Shown one piece after another: positions 60,625-64,000 of a DNA stretch of 64,000 bases. The DNA comes from Fusobacterium necrophorum subsp. necrophorum (lineage in GTDB: Bacteria > Fusobacteriota > Fusobacteriia > Fusobacteriales > Fusobacteriaceae), in the NCBI RefSeq assembly GCF_004006635.1, contig NZ_CP034842.1, positions 434,001 to 498,000 on the forward strand, in the 5' to 3' direction. The notes under the pieces are model-generated. The model did no database searches, was not told the origin of the DNA, and saw only the letters and a list, made by a program, of their open reading frames with translations. The position numbers were made by a program, and so were the translations under genes. How positions within the stretch are numbered: the stretch's first letter is position 1; the number at the start of each line of letters is the position of its first letter.

Positions 60625-61371
60625 ATGGAAGAATTAGTAAAAATTGAAGTAAGGGATGGACAACAATTAGTAGATGGTAGAGATCTACATGAATTTTTAG
60701 AAGTAGGGACTAGGTACGATACTTGGGTAGGTAGAATTATAGAAAAATATAATTTTATTAAAAACAAAGACTTTATGGTGGTTGTTCAAAAAAGAGCGAG
60801 CAATGAAATTAAGGGATATACAGAATTTACTGATCATTTAATGACAATATCAATGGCGAAAGAAGTTGCTATGGTAGCTAATACCGAAAAAGGGAAACAG
60901 GCAAGACAATACTTCATCAAATGCGAAGAAGCTTGGAATAGTCCTGAAATGATTTTAGCTCGTGCAAATCAAATTCAATCTCGAATGATTGAGCAACATA
61001 CGGAAAAAATTAAAATACTTGAGACAAAAATAGAAGAAGATAAGCCTAAGGTTTTATTTGCAGATGCCGTAGCCACTTCACAGTCCTCTATTTTAATTGG
61101 AGATTTAGCAAAGTTACTAAAACAAAATGGAATAGATACAGGACAAAAAAGACTATTCAATTATTTAAGAGAAAATGGTTTTTTAATGAAGCAAAAAGGT
61201 GAAAGCTATAATATGCCTACTCAAAAATCTATGGATTTAGGTTTATTTGAGATAAAAGAAAGAACAGGAGTTAATCCTGACGGTTCTATAAGAATAAGTA
61301 GAACACCAAAAGTTACAGGGAAAGGACAGCAGTATTTTATCAATGTTTTTCTTAGCAGTGCTGAAAATTAA
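60625..61371 (+). CDS. Phage antirepressor (AntA/AntB plus KilAC)
   Basis: 248 residues. The N-terminal AntA/AntB domain (DGRDLHEFLEVGTRYDTWV, about 18-36, to FIKCEEAWNSPE at 106) is followed by a short coiled coil and a C-terminal KilAC DNA-binding domain (SQSSILIGDLAKLLKQNGIDTGQKRLFNYLRENGFL, in pieces, about 155-195). Such proteins counter the repressor and favour lytic growth. AAAGGAGAG is 9 nt upstream. Confidence 0.9.
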   Translation: MEELVKIEVRDGQQLVDGRDLHEFLEVGTRYDTWVGRIIEKYNFIKNKDFMVVVQKRASNEIKGYTEFTDHLMTISMAKEVAMVANTEKGKQARQYFIKCEEAWNSPEMILARANQIQSRMIEQHTEKIKILETKIEEDKPKVLFADAVATSQSSILIGDLAKLLKQNGIDTGQKRLFNYLRENGFLMKQKGESYNMPTQKSMDLGLFEIKERTGVNPDGSIRISRTPKVTGKGQQYFINVFLSSAEN

Positions 61372-61396
61372 AATTAGAGAAAGGGGGGAATCATTT

Positions 61397-61534
61397 ATGT
61401 ATGACATGTATTGCATTGACGGTCAATATTACGACTATATCGGAGATGATGGGAAATTTGCGAAATTGGAAAACAGAAGTACCGGAACACAAATCTATAT
61501 GAAGATAGAAGATTTGTGGGAATATGAGTGTTAG
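61397..61534 (+). CDS. Small prophage protein (45 residues)
   Basis: AAGGGGGGA about 9 nt upstream selects ATG 61397. The tyrosine-rich peptide (MYDMYCIDGQYYDYIGDDG...) has no recognised family; a short beta-rich fold is likely. It is packed between the antirepressor and the HTH gene. Confidence 0.5.
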   Translation: MYDMYCIDGQYYDYIGDDGKFAKLENRSTGTQIYMKIEDLWEYEC

Positions 61535-61543
61535 GAGGGGATT

Positions 61544-61741
61544 ATGAGTGAGAAAAAAGAAACACTTGCTATCACAATTGAAGAAGCCGCCGAGTACATT
61601 GGAGTCGGGAAAGATTGTGTGAAGCGGATGACAGAAGTTCCTGATTTCCCGCTGATTTACAATGGGAACAGGACTCTGATTATCAAACCGAAGATCCTGG
61701 ATTGGCTGACAAAGCACAACCGGGAGGATTTCGGGAAATGA
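61544..61741 (+). CDS. Excisionase-like HTH protein
   Basis: 65 residues with the MerR/excisionase-type winged helix: TIEEAAEYIGVGKDCVKRMT (11-30), then LIYNGNRTLIIKPKILDWL. It may be the prophage excisionase or a small regulator. TAGGAGGGG precedes the ATG; a terminator follows. Confidence 0.75.
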   Translation: MSEKKETLAITIEEAAEYIGVGKDCVKRMTEVPDFPLIYNGNRTLIIKPKILDWLTKHNREDFGK

Positions 61742-61743
61742 AA

Positions 61744-61817
61744 AAAAGTATCTACAGAGTCGGCAAACTTTACTAGATACTTTTCATAATAGAGCAAGTA
61801 TTTATTTACTTGTTTTT
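61744..61817 (+). terminator. Tandem terminator hairpins after the excisionase-like gene
   Basis: First hairpin AAAAGTATCTA (61744-61754)/TAGATACTTTT (61774-61784), perfect 11 bp; second CAAGTA (61795-61800)/TACTTG (61807-61812) with TTTTT. They probably end the first early transcript. Confidence 0.7.
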
Positions 61818-61847
61818 AAATTTTAACACAATTTAAGGAGGAATGCA

Positions 61848-62114
61848 ATGGGTTTACCAGATTTTGAAGTAGAAGAATTCAAGAAAAATTTAAAAAGGGC
61901 ATCAGAGCGAGCTAATGGATCCGCGACAGAGCTATCCGATTTTATAAATACGTTACCTCTTACAGAGGAACAGAAAGAAAAGTTATGTTTATTGCAGATT
62001 CGTCATGCAGGACATAATATTCTATTCGGGCAACAACGTGCGGTTGTCATTTTATCGGAGGGAATAAATTCGATAAAGGAGGCGTTGATGAATGAAAAAA
62101 CGATACCGAATTAA
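61848..62114 (+). CDS. Small acidic prophage protein
   Basis: 88 residues, helical and charged, no recognised family (MGLPDFEVEEFKKNLKRA start). AAGGAGG is 6 nt upstream. It overlaps the next small gene by 23 nt, so both belong to the replication-module transcript. Confidence 0.6.
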   Translation: MGLPDFEVEEFKKNLKRASERANGSATELSDFINTLPLTEEQKEKLCLLQIRHAGHNILFGQQRAVVILSEGINSIKEALMNEKTIPN

Positions 62115-62268
62115 ACCTAATATCTTCAATGTCAGCTTAGTCGTTACTTTACTTTTAATGTTGTTTGCAAGACTGGACAGAGGGTATCTCACGTTTGGTG
62201 GAGAAACCCTGTTACCTCTTGTGGGATTGGTCGCACATTATGCATTAAAGGATTGGTGGGATAAATGA
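62092..62268 (+). CDS. Small prophage membrane protein (58 residues)
   Basis: ATG 62092, with AAAGGAGG nine nt upstream, reads 58 codons: a basic start (MKKRYRIKPNIF), a hydrophobic segment (NVSLVVTLLLMLFA), then a second hydrophobic stretch (LLPLVGLVAHYAL). One or two membrane helices are likely. The stop overlaps the next ATG by 4 nt. Function unknown. Confidence 0.6.
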   Translation: MKKRYRIKPNIFNVSLVVTLLLMLFARLDRGYLTFGGETLLPLVGLVAHYALKDWWDK

Positions 62269-63038
62269 AGCTGGACGAATTTAAGATTCATTACAAAAAA
62301 TTCCACTTGCTGTGGAGAGAAGAGGAAGTAGCAAGACTGTCGAGATTTTCAGAGATTATGAAAAAGTCTCCGGTGGAATCTGCAAAATACTTGCTTGTGT
62401 CTGGGGATTGCATCGGATTTACGGATTCGTATCGTGCGGTTATCATTAGCGCCACAAATGTTGTGCAAAAAACACAAAGTCCTCTTGGGTATTATTCCCC
62501 AGACTTGTTATCTTTGTTGAAAAAAGCTCAAGAAGTCGCTTTGTTGGAAGATTATACTTTAGCAATTCGGGTAAAAGAAGAGGTACATGTATTCGCTCCT
62601 GTCCTGAATCAAGTGCCGGACATTGCCCGATTGGATAAACTGATACCCGCAGATGCAGAAAGAATATCCTTTTTCACTGATATTTTCAAAGAAATGCCTT
62701 TAACAGATGTCCTGTCGTGGGAAGCTATTTGTACGACATTCAAGCCTTTAGGTTTACATGTTATGTGCCCTCGATTCTATTTTACGCCTGAGGGAATTTC
62801 TGTAAAAGCGGATCTAGGGAAATCACGTTTAGAAATGATGTTCCCAATCCCGCTGGAAATGGAATGCGAAAAAGTATTGAATCCAAATTTTATTGATTTG
62901 TGGTTAAAAGCTACAGCGAAAGAAAAAGTAGTAGCGACTTTACTTTATACGAGTAAAGAAAGTAGTGCAGTTTGTTTTGAAATGCCGAATTTAAAATACA
63001 TTATTATGCCAATATCGTGGCGAAAAGGAGGAAAATAA
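62265..63038 (+). CDS. Prophage protein with a DnaN/PCNA-like clamp C-terminus (candidate)
   Basis: 257 residues, not firmly assigned. The end reads LNPNFIDLWLKAT...EKVVATLLYTSKESSAVCFEMPNLKYIIMPISW (in pieces), the same order as the last domain of bacterial sliding clamps (FN-x-x-YL-D-x-L ... Y-x-x-MP-(V/I)-R). The earlier part alternates strands and helices as in a clamp domain. Length fits a two-domain PCNA-like ring rather than the three-domain DnaN. Being next to a phage replication module supports it, but this is pattern reading only. Confidence 0.5.
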   Translation: MKLDEFKIHYKKFHLLWREEEVARLSRFSEIMKKSPVESAKYLLVSGDCIGFTDSYRAVIISATNVVQKTQSPLGYYSPDLLSLLKKAQEVALLEDYTLAIRVKEEVHVFAPVLNQVPDIARLDKLIPADAERISFFTDIFKEMPLTDVLSWEAICTTFKPLGLHVMCPRFYFTPEGISVKADLGKSRLEMMFPIPLEMECEKVLNPNFIDLWLKATAKEKVVATLLYTSKESSAVCFEMPNLKYIIMPISWRKGGK

Positions 63039-63039
63039 T

Positions 63040-63495
63040 ATGGTAAAAGTAGAATTTCACGGATCTGTGGAAGAGGTAAAAAATGAAATGGTGGAATTTG
63101 TGGGAAGTTGGCAAGCACCCGTTGAGGATGCGGAGTTTATTTCTAGGGCAGTGGGCGATATACCCGTCGTAGAGGAGCCTAAAAAAACGACAATAGAGTC
63201 TGTGAAAGATGAAGCTCCAACGGGAAATTGGACAACTTGCGATTGTAAAGAAGTACCAAAAACAGAGGCTCCGGCACCCGCAGCTCCTGTCGTACCGACT
63301 GTACCGGTTGCGCCAGCGACAGAATACACTTTTGCAGACATTCAAAGAATTGCGGCTCCGCTCGTACATCAAGGAAAATCCGCAGAACTAATTAATGCTC
63401 TTGGAAATTTCGGTGTAAAGGCAATTACCGAGTTACAACAAGACCAGTTCGGAGCGTTTATCCTAGAATTAAAGAACCTAGGAGCTGATGTCTAA
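63040..63495 (+). CDS. Prophage protein with Pro/Ala-rich linker
   Basis: 151 residues: a short acidic N-terminal region (1-60), a flexible linker rich in Pro and Ala (about 75-95), and a compact helical domain (YTFADIQRIAAPLVHQGKS...GAFILELKNLGA, about 97-150) seen in several phage proteins between clamp or SSB-like genes and DUF2800 genes. Function unknown. AAAGGAGG before the ATG; its stop overlaps the next start. Confidence 0.6.
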   Translation: MVKVEFHGSVEEVKNEMVEFVGSWQAPVEDAEFISRAVGDIPVVEEPKKTTIESVKDEAPTGNWTTCDCKEVPKTEAPAPAAPVVPTVPVAPATEYTFADIQRIAAPLVHQGKSAELINALGNFGVKAITELQQDQFGAFILELKNLGADV

Positions 63496-64000
63496 TGGCA
63501 CATGCTCTATTAGGTCCGTCCAGTGCGTCACGGTGGATGGCTTGCCCACCATCCGTGAATTTAACAAAAGACATGCCGGATACGACAAGCGAGTATGCGG
63601 CAGAAGGAAGTTTGGCACACGAAATAGCTGAACTCAAGTTGAAGAAAAAAATCGTGGATCCGGGAATGTCCGCCCGGAAGTTTAATGCCGAAATGAAAAA
63701 ATTAAAAGGACGGGAGCTGTATCAGGAAGAAATGCAGGAATTTACGGACATCTATGTGGATTTTATCCAAGAACAAATGTGCGCCTGCGAGAATACACCG
63801 TATGTAGCTGTGGAACAGAAAGTAGATTTTTCACAGTATGTTCCGCAGGGCTTTGGAACGGCGGATTGTATTCTCATATCCGGAGATATGATCCATATCA
63901 TAGACTTTAAATACGGAAGGGGTGTGGTCGTGGATGCGGAAGAGAATCCACAAATGTTGCTGTACACTCTGGGGGCTTATTTGGCCTACAATTTCTTGTA
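63495..64000 (+). CDS. DUF2800-type PD-(D/E)XK nuclease, N-terminal part
   Basis: The frame is open to the right edge (168 codons seen). It begins MAHALLGPSSASRWMACPPS and has AAEGSLAHEIAEL, typical of Cas4/RecB-like phage nucleases, and the catalytic GTADCILI...IHIIDFKYGRGV (acidic residue, then D-x-K). DUF2800 proteins stand next to SSB-like and family-A polymerase genes in phage replication modules; those would be expected beyond the window. Confidence 0.82.
   Translation, partial: MAHALLGPSSASRWMACPPSVNLTKDMPDTTSEYAAEGSLAHEIAELKLKKKIVDPGMSARKFNAEMKKLKGRELYQEEMQEFTDIYVDFIQEQMCACENTPYVAVEQKVDFSQYVPQGFGTADCILISGDMIHIIDFKYGRGVVVDAEENPQMLLYTLGAYLAYNFL

Larger units (their letters stand above)
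56724..64000. mobile_element. Prophage, left part (continues beyond the window)
   Basis: Integrase, repressor/Cro divergon, antirepressor, excisionase-like HTH protein, many small early genes and the first replication genes run from here to the right edge. No structural, packaging or lysis genes are seen yet, so whether the prophage is complete cannot be judged. Confidence 0.88.

Noticed and set aside
63057..63341. 94-codon minus-strand frame in the prophage
   Set aside because: Antisense shadow of the Pro/Ala-rich linker gene; its Ser/Thr/Gly-rich composition is the complement of Pro/Ala codons.

Overview
The window is a chromosomal segment of an AT-rich, anaerobic, Gram-negative bacterium, almost certainly Fusobacterium (my best guess is the F. 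necrophorum/gonidiaformans side of the genus). The reasons are the mix of LPS-core genes (heptosyltransferases, gmhB) with Firmicute-like gene content (mrnC, mutS2, rlmB next to a SigH-type sigma factor, recX), a long-form tryptophanase paired with an NSS-family transporter, a fermentative D-lactate dehydrogenase and strongly A/T-biased codons. The assignment rests on protein recognition, not on a search.

Layout. 1-3.7 kb: nucleoside uptake and deoxyribose catabolism (NupC end, cdd, deoD, deoB, deoC). 3.8-9.5 kb: an LPS-core operon with overlapping genes (polysaccharide deacetylase, GT2, three GT9 heptosyltransferases, a core-sugar kinase) that runs directly into recA, recX, tsaD, a secreted protein with carboxypeptidase-regulatory repeats, murA, rlmB, a sigma factor, leuS and a DHH phosphoesterase (to 19 kb). 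19.1-30.6 kb: gmhB followed by a reduced dcw cluster (murF, mraY, murD, murG, murC, murB, ddl, ftsQ, ftsA, ftsZ). 30.6-31.3 kb: rpsF-rpsR. 31.3-34 kb: D-lactate dehydrogenase and a YfcC-type carrier. 34-41.3 kb: rpmB (minus strand), mutS2, ispD, cysS, mrnC, mreB and a delta-prime-like clamp-loader subunit. 41.3-45 kb: two tRNA clusters (Val-Asp-Phe-Cys and Thr-Glu-Tyr), gpmA, a radical SAM protein and tuf.

45.4-47.3 kb is an accessory two-gene island that matches the Septu anti-phage system (PtuA ATPase plus PtuB HNH nuclease). 47.3-51.3 kb is a tryptophan-use unit: a YheO-type regulator diverges from tnaA and an NSS transporter, with face-to-face overlapping promoters around a palindrome. 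51.4-53.1 kb holds putP on the minus strand. Its roughly 220-nt leader has a consensus promoter, a 15-codon proline-containing leader peptide ending in Pro-stop, four alternating complementary segments and an intrinsic terminator. This looks like a translation-dependent proline attenuator that I do not recognise as a described element, and it is the best candidate for something new here. MgtC- and CorA-type genes follow.

From 55 kb the window becomes mobile DNA: tRNA-Leu (a likely attachment site), an IS91-family element, a tyrosine integrase, an orphan short RNA gene, a protein with a possible trypsin-like Gly-Ser-Pro motif, a divergent repressor/Cro pair with a 10-bp palindromic operator, an antirepressor, small early genes, a protein whose C-terminus resembles a DnaN/PCNA-type sliding clamp, and the start of a DUF2800-type PD-(D/E)XK nuclease. 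The prophage continues beyond the right edge.
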